Assembly (NCBI GenBank): GCA_027482245.1
Contig: JAIXWG010000062.1
Location: forward strand, 62,001 to 126,000
From: Acetobacteraceae bacterium
GTDB lineage: Bacteria > Pseudomonadota > Alphaproteobacteria > Acetobacterales > Acetobacteraceae
DNA length: 64,000 bases
Reading direction: 5' to 3'
Positions 16,625 to 25,706 of this stretch are shown here, piece by piece. The first letter of the stretch is position 1; the number at the start of each line of letters is the position of its first letter. The translations under genes and the position numbers were made by a program. Below the pieces are notes generated by a model. It saw nothing but the letters and a program-made list of their open reading frames with translations. It did not search any database and was not told the origin of the DNA.

Positions 16625-18202
16625 TCAGGCCCCCCTCATAAACGCCGCACACCGCTCCCCCACCATCAGCGCCGCTGGCTGGATGTTCGGCGAGGGGATC
16701 AGCGGAAACGCGCTCGCATCCGCCACGCGCAGGCCTTCCACACCCCGCACGCGCAGTTCCGGATCCAGCACGGCGCGGTCGTCGCTGCCCATGCGGGCGG
16801 TGCCGCAGGGGTGGAAGACGGTGCTGGCGGTGTCGCGAATGCTTTGGGCGTAGGCCTCGTCGGTGGCCGCGCCCGCGCCGGGGCGCAGTTCCTCCTCGAT
16901 CAACCCGCGCAGGGGGCCGACTGACGCGATCCTGCGGCACAGCGCGGCGGCGCCCAACATCACGCGCCAGTCATTGGGGTGGTCCAGGTAGTTGGGCTGG
17001 ATCACCGGGTGGTCGGCGGGGTCGGGGCTGCGGAGCGTCAGGGTGCCGCGGCTGTCGGGGCGGCAGGGGCCGTAGTTCAGCATCACGCCGGGGTGGCTGT
17101 GCAGGCCCTTCGAATAGTCGAAGGTGGAGAAGTTGACGAAGAGGAATTGCGCCTCCGCTTCCTCCGCCCCCGGGGTGATGCGGGCGAAGGCCGTGGCCTC
17201 CCCGGCGCCGATGGACAGGGGGCCGGATTGGCGCAGCAGCCAGTCCAGGCCCATCGCGGCCTTCTTCAAATTGCTTTGCAGGATCTCGTTCAGCGTGCCG
17301 CAGGGCTTCGTGCGGAAGATGAACTTGGCGATCAGGTGGTCCTGCAGGTTGCGGCCGACATCGGGGCTGTGGTGCACCACGGGGATGCCCATGGCCTGCA
17401 AGGCGGCGCCGTCACCGATGCCGGACAGCATCAGCAGCTTCGGCGTCTCGATCGCGCCGGCAGAGACGACGATGGAGCGCGCGGCGCGGAAGGTGCCCTG
17501 CGCCGTCTCCACCGCGACCGCCCTGCCCTGCTCGAAGACCAGGCGGTGGGCCTGGATGCCGGTGCGGACTTCGAGGTTGGGCCGCGCCATGGCGGGGCGG
17601 AGGTAGGTGCGGGCGGAGGAGGATCGCCAGCGGCCATCGACATTGAGCTGGATGGGGCCCGCGCCCTCGATGCTGCCGCCATCGTTGACGTCGCCATGGC
17701 GCGGCAGGCCGGCGGCGATGCAGCTTTCGATGAAGGCGCGGGGCGCCTCGGCCAGGCGGCGGGGCTCGCCGACCTGGATGGGGCCGTCGCTGCCGCGGGC
17801 ATCGCTCGGCGGGCCGAGCCAGGTTTCCATGCGGCGGAAGAAGGGGGCCACCTCCTCATAGGACCAGCCGCGGGCGCCGGCCTGGGACCAGCGGTCGTAG
17901 TCATGCGGGCTGCCGCGCAGGAAGACGAGGCCGTTGACGGAGCCGGATCCGCCAAGGACGCGGCCGCGCGGCCAGTGGATGCGCCGGCCGCCGAGCTGCG
18001 CCTCGGGCTCCGTCATGAAGCGCGGGTCGTAGCGGCCGCTGCCATAGAGCTTCGCGTAGCCCGCGGGCAGGCGGATCCAGGGGTCCTTGTCCGGCGGCCC
18101 GGCCTCCAGCAGCAGGACGCGGCAGGACGGGTCTTCGGAGAGGCGGGCGGCGACGACGCAGCCGGCGGAGCCGCCGCCGATGACGATGACGTCCGCCGTC
18201 AC
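16625..18202 (-). CDS. GMC-family FAD-dependent oxidoreductase
   Basis: 525 residues, GTG start overlapping the upstream Bug stop by four bases. The dinucleotide-binding motif is at the very N-terminus (VIVIGGGSAGCVVAARLSE). GMC signature 1 is GRVLGGSGSVNGLVFLRG and signature 2 is SAGAIETPKLLMLSGIG (about 255). The active-site His is in STVFHPCGTARMG and the partner residue region is PSPNIQPAALMVGE near the C-terminus. Such enzymes oxidise alcohols (choline, alkyl or sugar alcohols). The substrate here is unknown. Coupling to a solute receptor and an Ldh-type dehydrogenase suggests use of an imported hydroxy compound. Confidence 0.93.
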   Translation of the reverse strand: MTADVIVIGGGSAGCVVAARLSEDPSCRVLLLEAGPPDKDPWIRLPAGYAKLYGSGRYDPRFMTEPEAQLGGRRIHWPRGRVLGGSGSVNGLVFLRGSPHDYDRWSQAGARGWSYEEVAPFFRRMETWLGPPSDARGSDGPIQVGEPRRLAEAPRAFIESCIAAGLPRHGDVNDGGSIEGAGPIQLNVDGRWRSSSARTYLRPAMARPNLEVRTGIQAHRLVFEQGRAVAVETAQGTFRAARSIVVSAGAIETPKLLMLSGIGDGAALQAMGIPVVHHSPDVGRNLQDHLIAKFIFRTKPCGTLNEILQSNLKKAAMGLDWLLRQSGPLSIGAGEATAFARITPGAEEAEAQFLFVNFSTFDYSKGLHSHPGVMLNYGPCRPDSRGTLTLRSPDPADHPVIQPNYLDHPNDWRVMLGAAALCRRIASVGPLRGLIEEELRPGAGAATDEAYAQSIRDTASTVFHPCGTARMGSDDRAVLDPELRVRGVEGLRVADASAFPLIPSPNIQPAALMVGERCAAFMRGA

Positions 18203-19182
18203 GGTTCCAGCTTCACGCCGGTGCGGGCCACCACCTGCTGGAATTTTGCCAGTTCGGCGCGGAAGAAGGCCTCGGCATTGGTGGGGGCGTTGGGGCGCGT
18301 CCAGGGGTTCACGCCGGCGATGAGGAGGCGTTCGCGCAGCTGCGGTTCAGCGATGGCGGTGCGGATGGCGCGGTTCAGCGTCTCCACGACAGGGGCCGGC
18401 ATGCCCTTGGGGCCGATGACGGCGAACCAGTTCTCCAGGTCGAAGCCGGGCAGCGCGGTCTCGGCGAGCGTCGGGATGTCGGGGAAGGAGGGGAAGCGCT
18501 CCAGCCCCGTCACGGCGATGCCGCGCACGCGCCCGTCCCGCACCTGGCCGGCGGCGGAGGCGAGGACGGCGACGCCCCACTGCGTCTCGCCCCGGGCGAT
18601 GCTCTCCACCATCAGGCCGCCGGACCGGTAGGGCACGTGGGGGAAGCGGCCGCCCATGTCGAGCACGCTGGCCAGCATCTCCGCCGAGAGGTGCGGCATG
18701 GAGGCGACGCCGGAGGAGGCGAAGGGCAGGCGCTCACCCCCTTCGCGCAGGCGCGCGATGGCTTCCTGCGGCGTGCGGGCCTGGAAGGAGGGGGGTGCCA
18801 CGACGATCATCGGGCCGGTGCCGACGACGGCGATATGGGTGAAGTCGCCGATCGGGTCGTAGCGCGTGCCGCCCTGCACGGCGTTGGGGGCGAGGGCGTG
18901 GGAGGAGGCCTCCACGAGCATCAGCAAATGGCCGTCCGGGGTCTGGCGGCGGAGCCATTCGGAGGCGATGAGGCCCGCGGCGCCGGGCCGGTTCTCCACC
19001 ACCACGCGGCCATTCGGGCCAAGCGCGGGGCCGAGGCGATCGGCCAGGAGGCGGGAGGTGACGTCGGTGGACCCGCCCGGCGCGAAGCCGATGGCGAGCG
19101 TGATGGTGCGGTCGGGGAAGGCGAGCGCGGGGGTGGCGAGCGTCGCGGCGAGTGTCAGGCCCAGCAGGGCGCGGCGGAGCAT
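18199..19182 (-). CDS. Bug/TctC-family periplasmic solute-binding protein
   Basis: 327 residues from the ATG at 19182, preceded by GGGAGGA; a longer frame to 19239 is rejected. A signal peptide is visible (MLRRALLGLTLAATLATPALA). Mature features of the tripartite tricarboxylate receptor family are AIGFAPGGSTDVTSRLLADRL, VVVENRPGAAGLIASEWL and FPHVPYRSGG. These receptors bind carboxylates and usually feed a TctAB permease, but no permease is present here. It is translationally coupled to the GMC oxidoreductase and follows Ldh in the same orientation. Confidence 0.93.
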   Translation of the reverse strand: MLRRALLGLTLAATLATPALAFPDRTITLAIGFAPGGSTDVTSRLLADRLGPALGPNGRVVVENRPGAAGLIASEWLRRQTPDGHLLMLVEASSHALAPNAVQGGTRYDPIGDFTHIAVVGTGPMIVVAPPSFQARTPQEAIARLREGGERLPFASSGVASMPHLSAEMLASVLDMGGRFPHVPYRSGGLMVESIARGETQWGVAVLASAAGQVRDGRVRGIAVTGLERFPSFPDIPTLAETALPGFDLENWFAVIGPKGMPAPVVETLNRAIRTAIAEPQLRERLLIAGVNPWTRPNAPTNAEAFFRAELAKFQQVVARTGVKLEP

Positions 19183-19242
19183 GGTGTGGATCCTCCCGTT
19201 CGTTGCTGGGAGGGTCGCGCGGCGCGGGCGCGCCGGCAAGGG

Positions 19243-19425
19243 TCAGTGGCGCAGGATGGGCACGCGCTGCGCCGTCGCCCAGTCGGGCCAGCCGACGAAT
19301 TTCTCGATGAGGACGAGGATGACGCAGATCACGAGGGTGGCGAGGATGACCTTGATCTGCGTCGGCGAGGGCGGATGCCGGAACCACTGCGCCAGGCGGA
19401 TGAGGAGGCGGGTCATCGGGTCCAT
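19243..19425 (-). CDS. Small single-span membrane protein
   Basis: 60 residues. The N-terminus is amphipathic and basic (RLLIRLAQWFRHPPSPTQ), followed by one membrane span (KVILATLVICVILVLIEKFVGW) and a short tail PDWATAQRVPILRH. Similar short proteins ending FVGWPDW occur in Rhodospirillales and Rhodobacterales, where they are annotated as hypothetical. An alternative start is Met4 at 19416. It lies 33 bp after the Ldh gene and precedes the Bug gene in the same direction. Function unknown. Confidence 0.65.
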   Translation of the reverse strand: MDPMTRLLIRLAQWFRHPPSPTQIKVILATLVICVILVLIEKFVGWPDWATAQRVPILRH

Positions 19426-19458
19426 GGCGGGGTCTATGCCATGGACCCGGGGCGCGCG

Positions 19459-20541
19459 TCAGGCCGGGTCGTTGATGCCGAGGCGGCGGGCGGTGTCGAG
19501 GATGCTCTCCCAGGTATCGGGCTGGAGGGGGACGCCATTGGCCAGGCGGTCGGCCTTCGTGGTCGCTTCCTTGTCACCAGGGGCGAGGACGGGCTGGCCG
19601 GCCTGCGCGGGGTTGGTGGAAACGACCCAGTCCACATAGGCACGGCCGGCTTCCTCGAACTCCGCCTGGGTGCCGAAATGCCTGGGCGAGACGTAGAAGG
19701 ACAGCATGCCATTGGCGATGCGCCCGCGCGCCTCCACGGGGCCGGAGGTGCCGCCACCGGTCAGCGCGCCGGCCAGCATCTCGCACATGAAGGCGAGGCC
19801 GCTGCCCTTATGCTCCCCGAAGGCGCGGATGGCGCCGCTGCCATTGGCGGGGTTGCGGGGGCCGATGGTGTCGTAATGCCCGTAGAGGGTGTGCGGGTCG
19901 CCGGAGAGGCGGCCATCGGGCTCGATCAGCGCATCGGCGGGCAGCGCCTTGCCGCCATTCGAGGCGACGAGGACCTTGCCCTCCGCGACCAGGGACGTCG
20001 CGAAATCGAGGATGAGGGGGCGGCCTGGGAGCGGCACGCCGATGCTGATGGGGGCGGTGGAGAAGCGGCGCTCCGTGCCGCCGAAGGGGGCGACAAGGAC
20101 GCTGCCCGCGACGTTGACGAAGTGGACGGAGAGAAGCCCGGCCTCGATCGCCATTTCGGAATAGGCGCCGACGCGGCCGATATGGCCGGCGTTGCGAAGC
20201 CCCACCACGGCGATGCCGTGCTGCTGCGCACGCTCGATGCCCATGCGGACAGCCTGGGGGGCGACGGTCTGGCCGAAGCCGAAGAGGCCGTCGAGCAGGA
20301 GGAAGCTGCCGCCATCGGTGATGGTCTGGACGGACTGGCCCTTGAGCACGAAGCCGGCCTGCAGCCATTCGACATAGCGCGGCACGCGGGCGACGCCGTG
20401 GCTGTCATGGCCGGCGAGGTTGGCATCGAGCAGATGGGTGGAGATGCGGTGCGCCTCCGCCTGATCGCAGCCGGCGGCGGCGAAGATGCGGGTGACGAAG
20501 TGCTCCACCTTCTCGGCGGGGATGTGGATGTAATCGGCCAT
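19459..20541 (-). CDS. Ldh-family (malate/L-sulfolactate-type) NAD(P)-dependent dehydrogenase
   Basis: 360 residues from the ATG at 20541 with GAGGAA upstream; a longer frame to 20577 is less likely. It belongs to the type 2 malate/lactate dehydrogenase family, which oxidises 2-hydroxy acids. Conserved blocks are NLAGHDSHGVARVPRY with the catalytic His, LLLDGLFGFGQTVAP, GLRNAGHIGRVGAYSE, TAPISIGVPLPG, and EHKGSGLAFMCEML. The substrate could be malate, sulfolactate or ureidoglycolate. It heads a run Ldh, small membrane protein, Bug receptor, GMC oxidoreductase, consistent with catabolism of a hydroxy acid. Confidence 0.92.
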   Translation of the reverse strand: MADYIHIPAEKVEHFVTRIFAAAGCDQAEAHRISTHLLDANLAGHDSHGVARVPRYVEWLQAGFVLKGQSVQTITDGGSFLLLDGLFGFGQTVAPQAVRMGIERAQQHGIAVVGLRNAGHIGRVGAYSEMAIEAGLLSVHFVNVAGSVLVAPFGGTERRFSTAPISIGVPLPGRPLILDFATSLVAEGKVLVASNGGKALPADALIEPDGRLSGDPHTLYGHYDTIGPRNPANGSGAIRAFGEHKGSGLAFMCEMLAGALTGGGTSGPVEARGRIANGMLSFYVSPRHFGTQAEFEEAGRAYVDWVVSTNPAQAGQPVLAPGDKEATTKADRLANGVPLQPDTWESILDTARRLGINDPA

Positions 20542-20714
20542 GGCGGGGGTTTCCTCGTTGTGAGGGGAAACCTGCACGGAGGGGCCTGGAGCGTCCAGCC
20601 CCGCTGCGGCGACCGGCCCCGGGCGTCATTGACCGGGCTCCCCGTGCGTGATCACGTCGCCGCATAAGTCGCGCAGGCGACAATCCGGGCGACCGGGAGT
20701 GGGGGGATGCGACC

Positions 20715-21728
20715 GTGGATGTCCGGCAACGCGGAGTGCCGCGGCGTGGCGTGATCCATGCCGCAGCCGGGCTGCTGGTGGCGCCGGCGGTCTTGGCGGG
20801 TTCTCGGGCCGCATCGGCGCAGGGAGCCTGGCCGCAGCGCCCGGTACGCATCCTGGCACCCTTCGCGCCCGGTGGCGCGCCGGACGTCGCGATCCGCCTT
20901 CTGCTGCCGCAGTTGAGCCAGACCTTTGGCCAGCCCTTCATCGTGGAGAACCGCCCGGGGGCGAGTGGCGCTGTCGCGGCCGAGGCCGTGGCGCGGTCCG
21001 CGCCCGATGGCCATACGCTGCTGCTCGCCTCCAATTCCGTCATGGCCATCAACCCTGCCCTGTTCGGCGACCGGCTGAGCTATGCGCCGATGCGGGACTT
21101 CCGGCCGGTGGCGCGCATCGCGCGGCTGCCCTTCTTCCTCTTTGTCCCCGCCAACGCCCCGGCCCGGGACCTGCCCGCGCTGCTGGACCTGGCGCGCACG
21201 GTGCGGGAGCCATTGACCTACGCCACCAACGGCAATGGGACGGTCGGCCACATCACGACGGAACAGTTGCGGCGCGCGGCGCGGATCGACCTGCTCCACA
21301 TCCCCTACCGCGCCTATCCCGCCGCGATGGGCGACCTGATCGCGGGCCGCGTCTCCATGGCGTTGGCGGATTTGACGGTGTTCGGCGCGGCGCTGGCGGG
21401 CGGGCAGTTGCGGGCGCTGGCCGCGATCGCCGCCACGCGGTCGCGCTTCCTGCCGGATGTGCCCGCGCTGCCGGAGGTAGGGCTGCCAGCGCTGGATGGC
21501 AGCGTGTGGTTCGGGCTCTTCGCACCGGCCGGAACACCGGACGGCATCGTGGGGCGATTGGATACTGAAATCCGGGCCTGGCTCGCGACGCCGGAGGCCA
21601 CGGAGGGCCTGGGCAGGATCAGCCAGGAACCGGCGGCGCTGGACAGCGCAGCGCTGGCGACGCTGCTGCGGGAAGACATGGCGCGCTATGGCGCCATCAT
21701 CACCGAAGCCGGCATCAGGCCCGATTGA
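20715..21728 (+). CDS. Bug/TctC-family periplasmic solute-binding protein
   Basis: 337 residues, GTG start with a G-rich Shine-Dalgarno (GGGGGGA) seven bases upstream. The signal is a long twin-Arg-like leader (PRRGVIHAAAGLLVAPAVLAGSRAASAQG). Family blocks: RILAPFAPGGAPDVAIRLLL, FIVENRPGASGAVAAEAVA, LLHIPYRAYPAAMGDLIAG. There is no TctAB permease gene nearby. It diverges from the Ldh gene and is followed 18 bp later by a metallo-hydrolase gene, probably in one transcript. Confidence 0.92.
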   Translation: MDVRQRGVPRRGVIHAAAGLLVAPAVLAGSRAASAQGAWPQRPVRILAPFAPGGAPDVAIRLLLPQLSQTFGQPFIVENRPGASGAVAAEAVARSAPDGHTLLLASNSVMAINPALFGDRLSYAPMRDFRPVARIARLPFFLFVPANAPARDLPALLDLARTVREPLTYATNGNGTVGHITTEQLRRAARIDLLHIPYRAYPAAMGDLIAGRVSMALADLTVFGAALAGGQLRALAAIAATRSRFLPDVPALPEVGLPALDGSVWFGLFAPAGTPDGIVGRLDTEIRAWLATPEATEGLGRISQEPAALDSAALATLLREDMARYGAIITEAGIRPD

Positions 21729-21746
21729 GAATCGGAGGACACGCAC

Positions 21747-22649
21747 ATGGATGCCGGTGACAGCCGAATCGTGGTCACGCTGCTGGGGTCAGGGACTCCC
21801 AATCCGAACCCACAGCGCTTCGGCCCCGCGACGCTGGTGCAGGCGGGCGGGCTGGACCTGCTTTTCGATGCGGGGCGGGGCTGCCCGATCCGCCTGGCGC
21901 AGTGCGGCGTGCCGCTCGGCCGCGTCGCCGCGGTGTTCCTGACGCATTTCCACTCCGATCACGTGAACGGCCTGGCTGATGTCTGGATGAGTTCGTATAT
22001 CCCGCCGGCCTGGGGCGGGCGGCGCAGCGCGCTGCGGCTGTTCGGCCCGCCCGGCACGGCGCGCATGGCGCATCACCTGCGGGGAGCCTTCGCGGATGAC
22101 ATCCGCATCCGCATGGCGGACGAAGCCGTGCCGGAGGAGGCAACACGCATCGTGGCGCAGGACTTCGCCGCGACGGGCGGCATCGTGTTCGAGGAAGCCG
22201 GCGTGCGCGTGACCGCCTTCGAGGTGGATCACGGCGTGCATATCCGCCCCGCCGTCGGCTTCCGGATCGACCACGGGGGGCGATCCGTGCTGCTGTCCGG
22301 CGACACCAGGCCGCATCCGAACGTCATGCTGCACGGCGCCGGCGTGGATCTGCTGGTGCATGAGGTCTGTGCCCTGCCCGCCGCGCTGGCGGGACGGCCG
22401 ATCCAGCAGGCGATCGCGGATCACCACACGTCGCCGGCGGAGGCCGGTGCCATCTTCGCCGCCACGCGGCCGAAGCTGGCGGCCTACACGCACATCGTGC
22501 AGATCGCCGCACCCGGCGTGCCACCCGTGTCGCTGGAGGCGATCGAGACCGAGACGCGCATGGTCTATGACGGGAAGCTGGTGTTCGGCGTGGACCTGAT
22601 GCGCTTCACCATCACCGCCGATGGCGTGGCGATGGACCAGGTGGCGTAG
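21747..22649 (+). CDS. MBL-fold metallo-hydrolase (RNase Z-like)
   Basis: 300 residues, cytosolic. The zinc motif is HFHSDH (about 67-72) in VFLTHFHSDHVNGL. Other ligands probably come from LLSGDTRPHPN and DHHTSPAEAG. The start VVTLLGSGTPNPNPQRFGPATLV is typical of the RNase Z / arylsulfatase-like branch, many members of which hydrolyse small molecules, not tRNA. It shares a transcript with a Bug receptor, so a hydrolase for an imported ester or lactone is a reasonable inference. Confidence 0.9.
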   Translation: MDAGDSRIVVTLLGSGTPNPNPQRFGPATLVQAGGLDLLFDAGRGCPIRLAQCGVPLGRVAAVFLTHFHSDHVNGLADVWMSSYIPPAWGGRRSALRLFGPPGTARMAHHLRGAFADDIRIRMADEAVPEEATRIVAQDFAATGGIVFEEAGVRVTAFEVDHGVHIRPAVGFRIDHGGRSVLLSGDTRPHPNVMLHGAGVDLLVHEVCALPAALAGRPIQQAIADHHTSPAEAGAIFAATRPKLAAYTHIVQIAAPGVPPVSLEAIETETRMVYDGKLVFGVDLMRFTITADGVAMDQVA

Positions 22650-22658
22650 GCTGGCATC

Positions 22659-22685
22659 GGGCAGGACCGCTGGGCGGCCCTGCCC
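22659..22685. terminator. Bidirectional hairpin between convergent genes
   Basis: GGGCAGG-A-CCGC, loop TGG, GCGG-C-CCTGCCC: an 11-bp stem with one mismatch in the 42-bp gap between the convergent MBL-fold and ABC ATPase genes. There is no long T-run on either side, so it is a probable rather than certain terminator. Confidence 0.55.
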
Positions 22686-22691
22686 CGTTGG

Positions 22692-23792
22692 CTACAGCAC
22701 CCGCCCGGATTCCGGGTCGATCAGGTGCATGTGGTTCAGGTCCGCCGCGAACTGCATGGGACGTCCGGGCTCGGCGGGCGTGGTGGGGTCGATGCGGCAG
22801 CAGACCTCGGCACCCTGCAGCCAGAGATGGACCAGCGTCTCCATGCCCATGGGCTCGATCACCTCGGGCGTCAGCTCGAACACCGCGATGTTGTCGCGGT
22901 CGAGGTTCTTCACCTCCGTCAAGTGCTCGGGGCGGATGCCGAACAGCACCTCCCGCCCCGCCGCGGCCTGGTAGCGGGCGGTGCGGGCTTCGGGGACGGG
23001 GACGGTGATGCCGTTGGGGAGCACCACGCGCAGCGCGCCCGATCCGTTCTCGACGCGCGCAGGGATGAAGTTCATGGCGGGGCTGCCGATGAAGCCCGCC
23101 ACGAATCGCGTCTTCGGGTGGTGATACAGCTCCTGCGGCGGCCCGACCTGTTCGATGATGCCGTGGTTCATGACGACCACGCGGTCCGCCAGCGTCATTG
23201 CCTCCACCTGGTCATGCGTGACGTAGACGGTGGTGGTCTTGACGGTCTGGTGGACCTTCTTGATCTCGGTCCGCATCTGCACGCGCAGCTTGGCGTCGAG
23301 GTTCGACAGCGGTTCGTCGAACAGGAAGACCTTGGGGTCGCGCACGATGGCGCGGCCCATGGCGACGCGCTGGCGCTGGCCGCCCGACAGCGCCTTCGGC
23401 TTGCGGTCCAGCAAGGGCGTGATGTCGAGGATTCGCGCGGCGTTGTTGACGCGCTTCGCGATCTCCTCCTTCGGGAATTTCCGCAAGGTCAGGCCGAAGG
23501 CCATGTTCTCGTAGACCGACATGTGCGGGTACAGCGCGTAGTTCTGGAACACCATGGCGATGTCGCGGTCACGCGGCGGGATGTCGTTGACGACGGTGCC
23601 GCCGATGGCGATCTCGCCGCCCGTGATTTCCTCCAGCCCTGCGATCATGCGCAGAGTCGTGGATTTCCCGCAGCCGGAGGGGCCGACGAGGACCACGAAT
23701 TCATGGTCGGCGATGTCGAGGTCGATGCCCTTCACCGCCTGCACGCCGCCTTCATAGGCCTTGACGACCTTGCGGATGGAAACCTGTGCCAT
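22692..23792 (-). CDS. ABC transporter ATP-binding protein, UgpC/MalK type
   Basis: 366 residues. Walker A is GPSGCGKSTTL, the signature is LSGGQRQRVAMGRAI, Walker B is VFLFDEPLSNLDAKL, and the H-loop is YVTHDQVEAMTLADR. A C-terminal TOBE/regulatory region (about 240-366) follows. The GRAIVRDPKVFLFDEP type is typical of carbohydrate-uptake CUT1 ATPases that serve sugars, polyols or sn-glycerol-3-phosphate. It is the last gene of a receptor, permease, permease, ATPase run and acts on the cytosolic face. Confidence 0.95.
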   Translation of the reverse strand: MAQVSIRKVVKAYEGGVQAVKGIDLDIADHEFVVLVGPSGCGKSTTLRMIAGLEEITGGEIAIGGTVVNDIPPRDRDIAMVFQNYALYPHMSVYENMAFGLTLRKFPKEEIAKRVNNAARILDITPLLDRKPKALSGGQRQRVAMGRAIVRDPKVFLFDEPLSNLDAKLRVQMRTEIKKVHQTVKTTTVYVTHDQVEAMTLADRVVVMNHGIIEQVGPPQELYHHPKTRFVAGFIGSPAMNFIPARVENGSGALRVVLPNGITVPVPEARTARYQAAAGREVLFGIRPEHLTEVKNLDRDNIAVFELTPEVIEPMGMETLVHLWLQGAEVCCRIDPTTPAEPGRPMQFAADLNHMHLIDPESGRVL

Positions 23793-23801
23793 GTCTGGTT
23801 C

Positions 23802-24698
23802 TCAGCCCTTTGTCGCGCCAGCCGTGAGGCCGGCGATGTAGTAATCCATCAGGAACGCATAGACGATCACCGGCGGCAGCGCCGCCAGAAGCGCGCCAGC
23901 CATGATCTGCCCCCAGGCGAAGGTGTCCGCGCGGACGAGCTGGGAGACGACGCCGATGGTCAGCGGCATCTCATCCGGCGTGGTCACGAAGGCCGTCGGA
24001 TAGACGAAGGCGGCCCAGCTGACGGTGAAGGCGAAGATGGTCGCCGCGATGATGCCCGGCATCGCCACGGGGATGAAGATCTTCAGCAGCATCTGCGACC
24101 AGGACGCGCCATCGATCAGCGCCGCCTCGTCCAGTTCCTTCGGGATGGAGGCGAAGTAGCCGATCATGATCCAGGTGCAGAAGGGCACCGTCAGCGTCGG
24201 GTACACGACCACCAGGCCCCAGGAGGAGTTCAGCAGCCCTAATCCGCCGACGATCTGGTAGAGCGGGATGAAGAGCAGCGTCTCCGGGATCAGATAGGTC
24301 AGGAAGACGCCGGTGGCGAGCGCCTGGCTGCCCCAAAAGCGCATCCGCGCCAGGGCGAAGGCGGCGAGCGTGGAGATCGCCATGGTGATCAGCACCACCA
24401 TTACCGTGATCTTGGCGCTGTTCCAGAAGAACATCAGGAAGGTCGGGTTGGTCAGGATGGCCGTGTAGTTGTCGAGCGTCGGGTTGCGCACCAGCCAGGG
24501 ATTGCCCTGGAGGTTCGCGACCTCGGCACTCGTCTTCAGGCTGGTGATGAACATGTAGACCGGCGGCGCCAGGAAGATGATGGCGGCGAAGATCAGGGAG
24601 ATGTAGGCGACCCAGAGCGCCCAGCGGCGCTCGCCACTCAGGCTGCCGGCCTTGGCGTAGATGCCGGGCAGGTCGCGGGTGGCAGTGGAGTGGCTCAT
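23802..24698 (-). CDS. Carbohydrate-type ABC transporter permease (MalG/UgpE-like)
   Basis: 298 residues with about six membrane spans. The first is IFAAIIFLAPPVYMFITSL. The ATPase-contacting EAA loop is ELDEAALIDGASWSQMLLKIFIP (about 205). It belongs to the MalG/UgpE side of the heterodimeric CUT1 permease. The ATG lies one base after the stop of the partner permease. The ATPase gene follows nine bases later. Confidence 0.94.
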   Translation of the reverse strand: MSHSTATRDLPGIYAKAGSLSGERRWALWVAYISLIFAAIIFLAPPVYMFITSLKTSAEVANLQGNPWLVRNPTLDNYTAILTNPTFLMFFWNSAKITVMVVLITMAISTLAAFALARMRFWGSQALATGVFLTYLIPETLLFIPLYQIVGGLGLLNSSWGLVVVYPTLTVPFCTWIMIGYFASIPKELDEAALIDGASWSQMLLKIFIPVAMPGIIAATIFAFTVSWAAFVYPTAFVTTPDEMPLTIGVVSQLVRADTFAWGQIMAGALLAALPPVIVYAFLMDYYIAGLTAGATKG

Positions 24699-24699
24699 C

Positions 24700-25629
24700 T
24701 CACGCTTCCTCCTTGTTCCGGCGCGTCACGCCACGCAGCACGAAATAGGCGAAGATCGCCAGCAGCGGGAACATGAAGAGGGAGACGGCGGCGCCCCTCG
24801 GTACGTTGCCCGACAGGATGCCAACCTGGAAGGCATAGGTGGCGAATACGTGGGTCAGGTCGCGGGGACCTCCATTCGTCAGCACACGGACGATGTCGTA
24901 GTTCGCGAAGGTGACGATGAGGCTGAAGAGGATGGTGATGCTGATGATGTTGCGCATCATCGGCAGCGTGACGTAGCGCAGGCGCTGGAAGCCGGTGGCG
25001 CCGTCGATGGCCGCGGCCTCGTACAGCTGCTCGGGCACCGATTTCAGCGCGGCCAGGTACATGATCATGAAGAAGGGCGCGCCGTACCAGACATTGACGA
25101 TGATGACGGAGGTGCGCGCCCACCACGGCTCGCCGAGCCAGGGGACGGAGGGCACGGCAAAGACGTTCAGCAGATAGTTGATGGAGGAATAGCTGGGGTC
25201 GAACATCCACCACCAGCCGAGCGTGGAGAGCGCCGGCGGGATGACCCAGGGCACCAGCAGCATGCCGCGCCACTTGCGCTGCCCCTTGGCCGGGATGTCG
25301 TGCAGCATGTGGGCAAGCCAGAAGCCGATCAGCGCCTTCAGCAGCACGGCGGAGATGGCGAAGATGCAGCTCTGCGCGATCACCATCCAGAAGGTGTCGG
25401 TATCCAGCAGGATGGCGAACTGCTCCAGCCCGATGAACTCGGTCATGCGCCGGTTCAGGGTGGAGAGATAGATCGCGTAGCCCGCGGGATAGACGACGAG
25501 CCCGCCGATGACCGCGATCAGCGGCAGCGTCATCAGGAAGGCGATGGTGGAACGCCGTCGCGTGAAACGCTGGAGGGAAGTGACCCCCTCCGTGCGTCCG
25601 GCGGTGATGGCGGTGCCGCTGGCCGACAT
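24700..25629 (-). CDS. Carbohydrate-type ABC transporter permease (MalF/UgpA-like)
   Basis: 309 residues with six predicted spans, beginning after a basic cytosolic N-terminus (LQRFTRRRSTIAFLMTLPLIAV). The EAA loop reads EAAAIDGATGFQRLRYVTLP (about 215-235). It resembles the MalF/UgpA side of CUT1 permeases that lack the large periplasmic loop. It follows the receptor gene after 77 bp that include a GC-rich hairpin. Confidence 0.94.
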   Translation of the reverse strand: MSASGTAITAGRTEGVTSLQRFTRRRSTIAFLMTLPLIAVIGGLVVYPAGYAIYLSTLNRRMTEFIGLEQFAILLDTDTFWMVIAQSCIFAISAVLLKALIGFWLAHMLHDIPAKGQRKWRGMLLVPWVIPPALSTLGWWWMFDPSYSSINYLLNVFAVPSVPWLGEPWWARTSVIIVNVWYGAPFFMIMYLAALKSVPEQLYEAAAIDGATGFQRLRYVTLPMMRNIISITILFSLIVTFANYDIVRVLTNGGPRDLTHVFATYAFQVGILSGNVPRGAAVSLFMFPLLAIFAYFVLRGVTRRNKEEA

Positions 25630-25664
25630 GCGGATGCTCCCCTGTCCCGCGGTGGATGCGGAAA

Positions 25665-25691
25665 GGGCGGGGAACCACCTGGCCCCCGCCC
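25665..25691 (-). terminator. Hairpin between receptor and permease genes
   Basis: On the minus strand GGGCGGGG, an 11-base loop and CCCCGCCC form a perfect 8-bp stem followed by TTT. Its place between an ABC receptor gene and its permeases is typical of attenuating or 3'-protective hairpins that allow more receptor than permease to be made. Confidence 0.5.
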
Positions 25692-25706
25692 CCTTCCCTG
25701 CCCGGC